Assembly (NCBI GenBank): GCA_003142215.1
Contig: PLOT01000246.1
Location: 1-41,674, forward strand
Length of the DNA stretch: 41,674 nt
DNA from: Granulicella sp.
GTDB lineage: Bacteria; Acidobacteriota; Terriglobia; Terriglobales; Acidobacteriaceae
Direction: 5' to 3'
A model generated the notes under the pieces. That model ran no database searches. It saw only the letters and a list, made by a program, of their open reading frames with translations, and had not been told where the DNA came from. The translations under genes and the position numbers were made by a program. Positions within the stretch are counted from its first letter, which is position 1. Each line of letters opens with the position of its first letter. This document shows positions 9,158 through 16,569 of this stretch, piece after piece.

Positions 9158-9243
9158 CGTCAACGCGCGAACCAACTCATTCTTTCTCCATCAAGAGTCT
9201 ATCAAGCCACGGAAGAATACATTGCACATCGCGGCCGCATGAC

Positions 9244-10518
9244 TTACGTCCGCTCCATCAGGCTCTGCCGCACCAGATGCAGCGCGTGCTGGCTTGCGAA
9301 CCATCGAACCCGCTCGCGGTCTCCCGTTATATGCAGCTCCGTCACCGTGGTGCCACCGCCGAGACCGGCAAACGAGAGCGCGATATACACCAGGCCGATC
9401 GGTTTCCCGGCGTCCGGCCCCGGCGCGCCCGGCCCCGGCCCGGCGATGCCGGTAATCCCCACGCCCACCGACGCGCCTGTCCGGCGGCGAATTCCCTCGG
9501 CCATCGCGCGCGCAACCGGCTCGCTCACCGGACCCTCGGTGCGCACCGTCTCCTCGGGGACCTCGGCAAAGATGGTCTTGAGCCGGTCCGCGTAGACCAC
9601 CGCCCCGCCCAGAAAGTAGCGCGAGCTGCCCGCGACCGCCGTGAGCCGCTGGGCCAGCAGGCCGCCGGTGCAACTCTCCGCCGCAGCCAGCGTCATGTGG
9701 CGCAGGCCCAGCATCAGCAGCACCACCTCTTCCAGCGACTCGCCGTGCGAAGAAAAAACCTCCTCGCCCATCTCCTGTTCGATCTTCTCCGCCAACTCGT
9801 CCACGCGCGCCTGCGCCTCGGCCTCGGTCGGCTTGGAGCAGACGAAGTGCAGTTGAATCTCCGCCGCCCCAGCCAGAATCGTCGTCTCCACATCCTTGAA
9901 TGTTGTGTAGATGGGCGCGGTCCGCATATCCACCTCCGACTCCCGCGTGAGCGCCATGCGCAACATGCGCCGCGCCATGTGCCGCTCCGGCAGCGTCGCC
10001 GCCAGCCGCGGCCTGCACTCGGCCTGGTACATCGGCTCCAGCTCTTTGGGCGGCCCGGGCAGCAGGATCACGATCTTGCGGTGGCGGCCGACCACGGTGT
10101 CGATGTACTGCCCCGGCGCGCTGCCGTTGGGGTTTGGCATCACCTCCGCGCCCTCGATCACGTCGGCCTGGCGCGCGTTGTTCTCCGGCATCGACATGCG
10201 CCGCTCGGCGAAGCGCTTGTACATTGCGGTCACAATCTGCGCGTCGCGCCGCATCCCCACGCCGAGTGCCGCAGCCGCCGCCTCGCGCGTGCGGTCGTCC
10301 TGGGTGGGGCCGAGGCCGCCGGAGAAGATGACAATGTCCGCGCGCCCCAGCGCAACCCGCGCTGCGCCGGTCAGGTCTTCCAGATTGTCGCCAACGATGG
10401 TCTTGAACGCCACCGACACGCCAAGCTCGTTGAGCCGCGCCGTCAGATAGAGCGAGTTGGTGTCCTGCCGGAAGGGCGTCAACATCTCCGACCCGGCGGC
10501 AATAATCTCAGCAATCAT
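9244..10518 (-). CDS. cinA: CinA-family protein (competence/damage-inducible, NMN amidohydrolase domain)
   Basis: A 424-residue two-domain CinA. The N-terminal molybdopterin-binding-like domain (COG1058; MIAEIIAAGSEML, FSGGLGPTQDDRTREA) is linked to ADP-ribose pyrophosphatase activity in studied members. The C-terminal PncC domain deamidates nicotinamide mononucleotide and carries the AAESCTGGLLAQRLTAVAG motif and GITGIAGPG. Size is normal and both domains look intact. The gene lies upstream of plsY (86-base gap). Its first 24 codons are duplicated 0.9 kb upstream (see the remnant at 11346-11416), so this is the surviving complete copy. Confidence 0.95.
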   Translation of the reverse strand: MIAEIIAAGSEMLTPFRQDTNSLYLTARLNELGVSVAFKTIVGDNLEDLTGAARVALGRADIVIFSGGLGPTQDDRTREAAAAALGVGMRRDAQIVTAMYKRFAERRMSMPENNARQADVIEGAEVMPNPNGSAPGQYIDTVVGRHRKIVILLPGPPKELEPMYQAECRPRLAATLPERHMARRMLRMALTRESEVDMRTAPIYTTFKDVETTILAGAAEIQLHFVCSKPTEAEAQARVDELAEKIEQEMGEEVFSSHGESLEEVVLLMLGLRHMTLAAAESCTGGLLAQRLTAVAGSSRYFLGGAVVYADRLKTIFAEVPEETVRTEGPVSEPVARAMAEGIRRRTGASVGVGITGIAGPGPGAPGPDAGKPIGLVYIALSFAGLGGGTTVTELHITGDRERVRWFASQHALHLVRQSLMERT

Positions 10519-10604
10519 TCCTTAGTTTTACGCCGTCAACCCCAACTTGCTCCACCCCTTCTTCCAATCCATCGTCAATTGCCCGCTGCTTTTTCAAGAA
10601 TTGA

Positions 10605-11195
10605 TCATTTACCTATTCTGCGGTTTTCGCTCACGCCCTTACCGGCCTCCAGCATCTTCGGCTTGGAGACCGCATTGGGGCGGAAGCCGATCTGCCGGAC
10701 GGGTTTCTCCGGCGGCATCGCGAGCTCATGGATCGCCTTGATGATCTCGACTATTTTGTGGTCGTGTGTTTCCAGCCGTTGCTCCAATTCGGCAAGTTTG
10801 GCGGCGAGCACCTTGTGGGTGGCGAGCGTCTCATGCAGGCGCAGGAAGGCGCGAACCACGAAGATGCTCATCTCCACAGCACGCGGGGAGTTGAGTACGC
10901 TGGCAGCCATGATGGCTCCGTGCTCGGTAAAGGCATAGGGCGCGTAGCGGCGGCCGCCACGGCTGCTCTTTGATGTCACAGTTTGTGATTTCAGTACCTC
11001 GTTCTCCTCCGCCGTCAGCTGAAAGACGAAATCCGGAGGGAAACGCTCCTTATTCCGCTTGACCGCCTGATTGAGCGCGCGGACTTCTACGCCATACAGC
11101 GCCGCCAGGTCGGCATCGAGAAGAACCTTCTGGCCGCGAACAAGAAAGATTTGGTTCTCAATCGGTTTCGCTGCGAGGACGCTTTTCCTGGTCAT
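10605..11195 (-). CDS. ORF6N-domain DNA-binding protein
   Basis: A 196-residue protein with an N-terminal ORF6N domain, a DNA-binding module of phage antirepressor-like proteins. Diagnostic stretches are DADLAALYGVEVRALNQAVKRN, RFPPDFVFQLT, LKSQTVTS, GGRRYAPYAFTEHGAIMAASVLNS and IFVVRAFLRLHE. A coiled-coil segment (LAAKLAELEQRLETHDHKI) follows. It has the best RBS in the region (AGGAGG, 4 bases before ATG). A perfect 14-bp inverted repeat lies just upstream of that RBS. It is probably mobile cargo: it sits between a broken and an intact copy of the cinA 5' end. Its target is unknown; autoregulation via the palindrome is plausible. Confidence 0.88.
   Translation of the reverse strand: MTRKSVLAAKPIENQIFLVRGQKVLLDADLAALYGVEVRALNQAVKRNKERFPPDFVFQLTAEENEVLKSQTVTSKSSRGGRRYAPYAFTEHGAIMAASVLNSPRAVEMSIFVVRAFLRLHETLATHKVLAAKLAELEQRLETHDHKIVEIIKAIHELAMPPEKPVRQIGFRPNAVSKPKMLEAGKGVSENRRIGK
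10975..10992 (-). repeat. Copy of the ORF6N palindrome core inside its coding sequence
   Basis: The codons for KSQTVTS contain the 14-base core ATCACAAACTGTGA. This matches exactly the centre of the upstream palindrome at 11206-11236, and several flanking bases match too. It could be an internal operator or the origin of the palindrome. Confidence 0.6.
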
Positions 11196-11205
11196 CCCGC
11201 CTCCT

Positions 11206-11236
11206 GGTTTGAGATCACAAACTGTGATCTCAAACC
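11206..11236. promoter_or_regulatory. Perfect palindrome upstream of the ORF6N gene
   Basis: Two 14-base arms, GGTTTGAGATCACA and TGTGATCTCAAACC, are separated by AAC. The near arm ends 10 bases from the ATG at 11195 and abuts the AGGAGG RBS. Its position suits an autoregulatory operator or an RNA hairpin that occludes the RBS. Confidence 0.7.
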
Positions 11237-11345
11237 GTGCATCGTTATCCGAACTCTGGCAACAGGGCAGTCGGCAAGTTCGCCCTCGCTGAAGTTAGCG
11301 TAAATATCACTTACGCTCAATTTGGGACCTCTGGCAACGGCAAGG

Positions 11346-11416
11346 TAGAGCGAATTGGTGTCCTGCCGGAACGGCGTCAGCATCTCCGGCCCGGCGGCAA
11401 TAATCTCAGCAATCAT
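11346..11416 (-). pseudogene. Duplicated 5' fragment of cinA
   Basis: This 71-base segment matches the start of the intact cinA (10448-10518) at 67 of 71 positions and encodes the same first 24 residues apart from one change, S10 to P. Three of the four differences are silent, so the fragment diverged under selection as part of a working cinA before being stranded. The frame continues past the match into unrelated codons and stops at 11192. It marks one border of the segment carrying the ORF6N gene. Confidence 0.85.
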
Positions 11417-11754
11417 GAGGACTCAGTCTCGGCCTCAACATAAATAAAATGTCGCTCGATAATACGCAAAATCAATGCGGCGAGTAGGAGCATAACCCCA
11501 AATATCGAACCCATCCGACCATGACGCACCGTCATCCAATCCGGCAAAGCTCCTTCAATCCGCGGAATGAATGGCATAAATGAGAAGATCAACGCCAAGT
11601 ACAGCAGGTGCACCACTATGATCGTTGAACGCGGTGTGACATTCTGCTTGGATAGAATTCTGGCTTCATCCTTGGTAAGCGAATACCAGAAGACAAAGAT
11701 GGTGTAGGCAATACCGACGAGTAAGTACTTCAGCCATACAAGATTTGTACTCAT
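11413..11754 (-). CDS. Small hypothetical membrane protein (3 TM)
   Basis: A 113-residue protein with three clear hydrophobic helices, at about residues 8-25 (YLLVGIAYTIFVFWYSL), 45-65 (IIVVHLLYLALIFSFMPFI) and 82-100 (GSIFGVMLLLAALILRII). It has a short charged N-terminal loop and an acidic C-terminus. No family was recognised. Base composition is AT-richer than its neighbours. Its stop overlaps the ATG of the cinA fragment in an ATGA, suggesting it was once translationally coupled to a complete cinA and arrived on the same piece of DNA. An AGGGAAG RBS lies before the ATG. Confidence 0.7.
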   Translation of the reverse strand: MSTNLVWLKYLLVGIAYTIFVFWYSLTKDEARILSKQNVTPRSTIIVVHLLYLALIFSFMPFIPRIEGALPDWMTVRHGRMGSIFGVMLLLAALILRIIERHFIYVEAETESS

Positions 11755-11828
11755 ACGTCTTCCCTGTTCCTTACCTGGTAACCCGCATTTCGATTCTGCG
11801 ATGTGGGTCTTCGGAGACTCATGCCACT

Positions 11829-12983
11829 CTACACCAGCCGCCGTCCCTCAATGTCCAGGGCAACATGGTAGAGCGCATCGCGGGTAGCGAGCGCGGCGCA
11901 GCCATCTTCAAGGAACGCCAGACCGACGAGATTATTTCCGGAGATGGCGAGCGATGCATCGCGTTGCGGCGTAATCCGCACGATGCCGCGCTGGCCGTGC
12001 AGTGACGCGGCGACGTAGAGGTTGCCGTCCACGTCGAAGGCGATGCCCTGCGCGCGTCCCAGTCCCTGATAGAAGACCGTGGTGCGACCGTCGCGGTCGA
12101 TGGCGTAGATCGCCTGATTGCTCGATGTCGTCGGCCCGGTTACAAAGAGCGTACCCTCGTCGTTGAACGCCAGGTGGTAGGCCGCCATGCTGGGCTCCAG
12201 CGTGGCGTAGACGAAGATCTCGCGGTCGCCGAGTTCCCCGCCGGTCTGCTCCGCGCCAGCCTGCCCTCCGCCGGCCAGCGTACTACTCGCCAACGTGCTA
12301 CTTGCCAGCGTCCCGCCCGTGCGTCCCTTCTCCGGCCCCACCTTGAAGATGGTGCCCGAGCGGTCGCCCACAAACAGGTTGCCATCGCGGTCGAACGCGA
12401 TGCCAGTGGCAATCCCCATGCCCTCGGCGTAGGTCGTCACCGCTCCGGCAGGCGAGATGCGATAGACCGTCCCCGCCGCGCGCGAACTGGCATAGAGATA
12501 GCCTTCCGCGTCGAAGGCCAGCCCCGTGGCGTTCAGGATTCCGCGCACAAACGGCCGCATCTCGAAGTCGCGCGCAATGGAGTAAATCGACACCGGAACG
12601 CTCTGCCCGCGGTCGCCGGAGAAGGTCGCATAGACGTTCCCCTCCGCATCCACCGCCGGGTTCGCCACGGGATGCAGCTCCGCCGCCATGGGCACGGCGA
12701 CGCGCAACTGCAGCGCATTGCTCGCGCTGCCGCCGCGCACCAATACCACCGCGCCCGAGGTTGTCCCCTCGGGAACCTGCAGCACAACACGCCCCGGCCT
12801 GCTCAGCGACAGCACCGCCTCGGCATCGTCCACCGTCACGCGCGGCAGCACAGCGCCCAGCAGCCCCGAACCGCGCAACTCCACCTCGCCGCCCGTCATC
12901 GCCGCCGGCGGGGCGAGCGACTCCAGATGCGGCGCATCGGTCTTCGGGCTACGAGTTACAGCACCACGCAACGAAGGACTCAT
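11829..12983 (-). CDS. IPT/TIG plus NHL-type beta-propeller protein
   Basis: A 384-residue protein. Residues of about 20-110 look like an IPT/TIG immunoglobulin-like domain (GGEVELRGSGL, VTVDDAEAVL, ALQLRVA). The remainder holds repeated NHL/SMP-30-like propeller blades of the type GLAFDAEGYLYASSR, GIAFDRDGNLFVGDRSG and GIAFDVDGNLYVAA. An in-frame low-complexity insertion (repeats of TLASS followed by Gly/Ala/Gln) interrupts one blade and comes from short tandem repeats at about 12274-12311. No signal peptide is obvious. It lies about 40 bases behind pgpA on the same strand. The substrate is unknown; such proteins often bind ligands or act as lactonase-like scaffolds. Confidence 0.75.
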   Translation of the reverse strand: MSPSLRGAVTRSPKTDAPHLESLAPPAAMTGGEVELRGSGLLGAVLPRVTVDDAEAVLSLSRPGRVVLQVPEGTTSGAVVLVRGGSASNALQLRVAVPMAAELHPVANPAVDAEGNVYATFSGDRGQSVPVSIYSIARDFEMRPFVRGILNATGLAFDAEGYLYASSRAAGTVYRISPAGAVTTYAEGMGIATGIAFDRDGNLFVGDRSGTIFKVGPEKGRTGGTLASSTLASSTLAGGGQAGAEQTGGELGDREIFVYATLEPSMAAYHLAFNDEGTLFVTGPTTSSNQAIYAIDRDGRTTVFYQGLGRAQGIAFDVDGNLYVAASLHGQRGIVRITPQRDASLAISGNNLVGLAFLEDGCAALATRDALYHVALDIEGRRLV

Positions 12984-13022
12984 CTCAACCCCAGCCTAGC
13001 CCGGTGCGCGCCACAGCGCAAA

Positions 13023-13550
13023 CTATACCCAGCGGGAGATCAGCAATCCCACGGCCAGCGCCAGCGCTCCCGCCGCCACATCGTCCATCATGATTCCGGT
13101 GCCCTCGGGCAGAGCCTCCAGCCGCCTGATCGGCCACGGCTTCCAGATGTCGAAGAGGCGAAAGAGCACGAGCGCCAGCGCCGCGTGCTGCCAGTCCGGA
13201 CGAATTGCGATCAGCGCGATCCACTGCCCGGCAACCTCGTCGATCACCACAAAGCCCGGGTCTTCGCGCCCCGACTCGCGGGCCACAATCGTCGAAGCCG
13301 GAATGCCAATCAGCGTCACGAGCAGCGCGGCCACTGCCGTTGCTATCGCCAGCGCCAGCCATCCCGGATGAAACAGATGCGCCGCGCCGTACCACAGCAG
13401 CACCGCAGCCAGCGAGCCATACGTCCCCGGCCCCGGCCGCATTCGCCCCGCGCCAAACCACGTCCCGAGCGCCCACGCCCAGCGCGTCTTTTTCTCGCAG
13501 ACCAGCCGCGCGCTCTCCAGCCCGGCGATTCCCTTCCCATGCGCCATCAC
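13023..13550 (-). CDS. pgpA: Phosphatidylglycerophosphatase A
   Basis: Membrane phosphatase converting phosphatidylglycerophosphate to phosphatidylglycerol. The 175-residue PgpA fold shows the family motifs [27 protein letters not shown] with catalytic-site acids, [16 protein letters not shown], and [12 protein letters not shown], plus about four hydrophobic segments. The start ATG overlaps the yacG stop in a four-base ATGA. Together with plsY and gpsA in this window it adds a third phospholipid gene. Confidence 0.94.
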   Translation of the reverse strand: MMAHGKGIAGLESARLVCEKKTRWAWALGTWFGAGRMRPGPGTYGSLAAVLLWYGAAHLFHPGWLALAIATAVAALLVTLIGIPASTIVARESGREDPGFVVIDEVAGQWIALIAIRPDWQHAALALVLFRLFDIWKPWPIRRLEALPEGTGIMMDDVAAGALALAVGLLISRWV

Positions 13551-13783
13551 TGCACGTCCCCGCTGCCGCTGAAGGAATCGGAGTGCTTGCGGTCGCGCAG
13601 TCCTTCCAGCTCGTCGATCAGCTCAGGGTCGTGTATCGGCGAACTGATGACATACCCGCCGCTCGCCCACTTGCCTAGATCGATCAGGCGGCAGCGGTCC
13701 GAGCAGAAGGGAAAGTCCTCGCTCCCGGCCAGCACAATTGTCCTGCACGTCGGACATCGCAGCGTCTTCAGCTTATAAGCCAT
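13547..13783 (-). CDS. yacG: YacG-like zinc-finger protein (DNA gyrase inhibitor family)
   Basis: A 78-residue protein with the four-cysteine YacG zinc site CPTC...CSDRC followed by [15 protein letters not shown], the hallmark of the family. E. coli YacG binds GyrB and inhibits gyrase; that role is assumed here by homology. The spacing between the two cysteine pairs is normal. The acidic tail ([13 protein letters not shown]) is somewhat longer than the minimal form. It is first of the yacG-pgpA pair. Confidence 0.9.
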   Translation of the reverse strand: MAYKLKTLRCPTCRTIVLAGSEDFPFCSDRCRLIDLGKWASGGYVISSPIHDPELIDELEGLRDRKHSDSFSGSGDVQ

Positions 13784-13860
13784 AAATCCATTCTAAAAGC
13801 GTGGCTGCCACAAGCCAAACGCTTCACTTGTTCCCACTGCAAGCAGCCTTGACCCATCCC

Positions 13861-15099
13861 TCAATTGGTGAAGTTGACCGTCCGCCACTCACTCAACGCG
13901 ATCTGGCCATCCTTGCCGACGGCCCACACACGCCAGCGTTCCGGCACTCCTATGGCAAAGATCATGGTGCTGCTCACCACATCGCCAGACTGCGGCGGAT
14001 TGACAAATGTAAGCGATGGCTGGCCCCAATTCTCATCCTTGCCTCTGGGATTGGCGACTTGCCGCTCCACGATATACGCCGCCGGTGGTGGTTGGTTCTG
14101 GTGCCAGGAGATGTCGTACCAGGCGGGTGGGACGAGCTTCTGCGATGCGTCCTGCTGGGTAATCAAGGAGGGGACCGCTGGGGCACGCCCCTGCGTCTTC
14201 TCGTAGGGAAGGCTGGAGAAGCCTTTCACCAGACTCGCCGTCGAAATGTCCGGAATCCTCGGCATCAGATATAACACCTTCCATTCATTCATCCGCTTGC
14301 GCAGCACAAGGAAGGAATGCACCAGGCCGCTACAGATTACCTGCCCGCCCCGTGCGTTCTCTTCGTATGTAATCTCCATAATGGCGATCTTCTCATTCCC
14401 GAAGATGAATCGGACCGAATGGTTGACCATTGCAACGATGTTTCCGCAGCCTGTGCCTATGGATGGCAGATCGAAGAGCGCCGCATCCGGATCTATCGCT
14501 GGATTGGTTCTTATATCCTGGGCTAGATTTTTGAGCGCAATCAAGGCCGAGGCAGTGCTCTGTTCTCTGTCGATGGTTGACATTGCACTGGAAGAAAGCT
14601 GGGGGGCCGTCCAGTGCGGATCATCGTTCAACCAGTGCAGGAACGCAAGCGCCGTCGAGGGATGCGCTCCCTGCATCATCAAGAACCACGTGCCGCGCAG
14701 TGCAGGAAACCGGGATGGCCACAACAGTTCCACAACCGATTGCGACTCAATCAGTGGCGCACCCTGACCCCAGTTGTCGACGAAGACCACATCCGGCAGC
14801 GAGCCATGCGCTGCTGTCGATGTCAGCTCAAAAATAAAATCCTGCGCGGCCACCAGCCGAAAGTTGACCTGGAGTTGCGGGAAATCCGCCACCAGAGATC
14901 TCCCGGCTGCGGCCCAATTCGGCGCACGGGAACTGTCGGAGTACCACACCGTCAGGCTGCCCGTCCGCAAACTGGCAAACGGATCCGCCGAAGCAACCGG
15001 CTGTTGCCCCCAGGCAACCACACCAAGAGAAGAGCACATCAGGAAGCCGATGCAACACAACCGCGCGAGACTACGGACGAGACGCGAAAAATCACGCAC
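13861..15099 (-). CDS. Secreted protein with a solute-binding-like N-terminal domain
   Basis: About 412 residues. A signal peptide is evident (LARLCCIGFLMCSSLGVVAWGQQ). The next 150 residues resemble an extracellular solute-binding lobe (GSLTVWYSDSSRAPNWAAA, DFPQLQVNFRLVAAQDF, LPDVVFVDNWGQG). The middle (about 200-290) has the strand pattern of an NTF2-like fold (CGNIVAMVNHSVRFIFGNE, IAIMEITYEENARGG). The end (YIVERQVANPRG, WRVWAVGKDG) resembles a fibronectin-type strand set. The GTG at 15099 is preferred because GGAG lies 7 bases upstream; the ATG at 15132 has none. There are no transporter genes nearby, so an ABC role is doubtful. The domain calls are tentative. Confidence 0.6.
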   Translation of the reverse strand: MRDFSRLVRSLARLCCIGFLMCSSLGVVAWGQQPVASADPFASLRTGSLTVWYSDSSRAPNWAAAGRSLVADFPQLQVNFRLVAAQDFIFELTSTAAHGSLPDVVFVDNWGQGAPLIESQSVVELLWPSRFPALRGTWFLMMQGAHPSTALAFLHWLNDDPHWTAPQLSSSAMSTIDREQSTASALIALKNLAQDIRTNPAIDPDAALFDLPSIGTGCGNIVAMVNHSVRFIFGNEKIAIMEITYEENARGGQVICSGLVHSFLVLRKRMNEWKVLYLMPRIPDISTASLVKGFSSLPYEKTQGRAPAVPSLITQQDASQKLVPPAWYDISWHQNQPPPAAYIVERQVANPRGKDENWGQPSLTFVNPPQSGDVVSSTMIFAIGVPERWRVWAVGKDGQIALSEWRTVNFTN

Positions 15100-15162
15100 A
15101 GAACACTCCGTTCCAACGGACGCACCCAGCATACTCCGGGGGTCTGTTCGATGGCGGAGGAA

Positions 15163-16020
15163 TTACAGCCCGTAAACTTCAATCGCAGTTCCGCCAAATA
15201 TTGCGGCCTGCTCCGTCTCGCTGAAGCCGGCGAAGTAGCTGCGCAGCAGATCGAACCACTGCGCGTAACCGGTGGCCAGCAGGCAGACCGGCCAGTCCGA
15301 CCCCGCCATCAATCGCTTCGGGCCAAACGCCTCGACGGCCACATCGAGATACGGATTCAGCGTCGCAAGCGAGCTGGCGCGGGCCGGGTCCGTCCGCCAG
15401 TCCGCCTCCGTCACCATTCCCGAGAGCTTGCACCAGACGTTCTCGCGCCGGCCCAGCTCACGCATGAGAGTGGCCCATGGCTCGATCTGGCCCGCGGCGA
15501 TCAGCGGCTTGGCGATGTGGTCCAACACAAACGGCTGCCGCGGATGCGTGTCCACAAAGTGGATCGCGTCGGCCAAATGGCGCTCGAAGATCAGAATCTC
15601 GTAGACCAGCCCGCTGTCCACGAGCGTGCGGATGCCGGAGTTGAAGTCCTCGCGCAGGATGTAGTGCTCGTCCGGCTCGTCCTGGATCACGTGGCGCAGC
15701 CCTTTCAGCTTGAAGCGGCCGTCGAACTCCTCCATCACGCCGGGAAACTCCTCGCCCGCAATCGGCGCCCAGCCGACCACGCCCCGAATCGCGTCGGTTC
15801 CATCGGCCAGGTCGAGCAGCCAGCGCGTCTCGTCCAGCGTCTGCCGCGCCTGCACCGCAATCGTGCCGTCGATGCCCGCAGACGCCATCGCGGCCTTCAG
15901 GTCGGAGGGCAGAAAATCCCGCCGCAACGCGGTCATCTCTTCGTCGATCCAGCCATACTCCGTCGCCGAGTAGCGCCAAAAGTGCTGGTGCGCATCGATC
16001 CTCTCAACTTTCTCAATCAC
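15163..16020 (-). CDS. Amidohydrolase-2 family protein (fuconolactonase-like, COG3618)
   Basis: A 285-residue TIM-barrel hydrolase. It opens VERIDAHQHFWRYSATEYGW, the typical start of the L-fuconolactonase/COG3618 group. FVLDHIAKPLI and LMAGSDWPVCLLATGY supply the later histidine and aspartate ligands or catalytic positions. The GTG at 16018-16020 is preferred: GGAG lies about 9 bases upstream, whereas the upstream ATG (16065) falls inside a dispersed hairpin repeat and would add 15 non-conserved residues. The substrate is probably a sugar lactone, but no sugar-catabolism gene is adjacent to fix it. Confidence 0.82.
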   Translation of the reverse strand: MIEKVERIDAHQHFWRYSATEYGWIDEEMTALRRDFLPSDLKAAMASAGIDGTIAVQARQTLDETRWLLDLADGTDAIRGVVGWAPIAGEEFPGVMEEFDGRFKLKGLRHVIQDEPDEHYILREDFNSGIRTLVDSGLVYEILIFERHLADAIHFVDTHPRQPFVLDHIAKPLIAAGQIEPWATLMRELGRRENVWCKLSGMVTEADWRTDPARASSLATLNPYLDVAVEAFGPKRLMAGSDWPVCLLATGYAQWFDLLRSYFAGFSETEQAAIFGGTAIEVYGL

Positions 16021-16063
16021 ACTCACACTCTCCACTCGGCCGTCATCCAACTCAATTGTCGTC

Positions 16064-16140
16064 ATTCTGGCGAAGCCAGAATCTCCGTATTTCGCATTTG
16101 CCGAGGGCCACGCATCTTGATTCCGGGAAGCGGACCCTCG
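16064..16140. repeat. Dispersed hairpin repeat, ATTCTGGC family
   Basis: A perfect hairpin ATTCTGGC-GAA-GCCAGAAT (16064-16082) is followed by TCTCCGTATTTCGC and a second stem CGAGGG/CCCTCG (16102-16107 with 16135-16140). The same core and the CGTATTT tail recur at 20670-20715, so this is a dispersed family. It forms most of the gap between the zinc-ribbon and amidohydrolase genes. Confidence 0.75.
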
Positions 16141-16145
16141 CGCCG

Positions 16146-16367
16146 CTACTTTTTGCTGTACAGCAGGTCCTTGATCGCCTGCCGCCGCGCCGCATTCGCC
16201 TCGCGCACGCTCTTCAGCTCATCTGCGTCCATGTGCGCTTTGCTGCCCGCCTGCTCATCCGCCTCCGGCGCGCTGCACTTTGGGCAGCGGTTGGCGAATC
16301 CCGGCTTGTCCGGCCTCAACTCGAACTCCTCTTCACACACCACACAAGTTTTAATTGGAAATGACAT
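16146..16367 (-). CDS. Small zinc-ribbon protein
   Basis: A 73-residue protein with two CxxC knuckles, CVVC and CPKC, in the order MSFPIKTCVVCEEEFELRP...FANRCPKCS. An acidic, then basic, helical tail follows (ELKSVREANAARRQAIKDLL). Similar short zinc ribbons are common in acidobacterial genomes. The function is unknown. The ATG at 16367 is chosen because the zinc site starts at once; a longer frame to 16481 crosses the promoter region of the divergent gene. It is divergent from the TIGR03435 gene. Confidence 0.7.
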   Translation of the reverse strand: MSFPIKTCVVCEEEFELRPDKPGFANRCPKCSAPEADEQAGSKAHMDADELKSVREANAARRQAIKDLLYSKK

Positions 16368-16511
16368 TGCCCCACCTACAACATTTTCCCCTATCATACG
16401 ACGCTCCGATTCGCAGGGAAACCCTCTGCGCGAGTGTCCACGCCAGCGTAACCGGACGCGCACGAATAGCGCACTGTACAAGTCCCGATTGATACAGTAC
16501 TATTGTTCCCG

Positions 16512-16533
16512 TACTACGATAGTTATCGTAGTA
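16512..16533. promoter_or_regulatory. BlaI/MecI-type operator before the TIGR03435 gene
   Basis: A perfect inverted repeat, TACTACGATA-GT-TATCGTAGTA, ends 36 bases before the ATG at 16570. The TACTAC/GTAGTA half-sites match those bound by BlaI/MecI winged-helix repressors. A candidate -35 box TTGATA lies at 16489-16494, 17 bases before the palindrome, so binding would cover the -10 region. Confidence 0.7.
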
Positions 16534-16569
16534 ATAGCCCCTATTCTTGCCGGATTCAAAGGATATTCC

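Noticed and set aside
11192-11416. Independent small gene starting like CinA
   Set aside because: Only the first 24 codons match CinA, the remainder is unrelated and runs into the ORF6N control region; it is better called a remnant.
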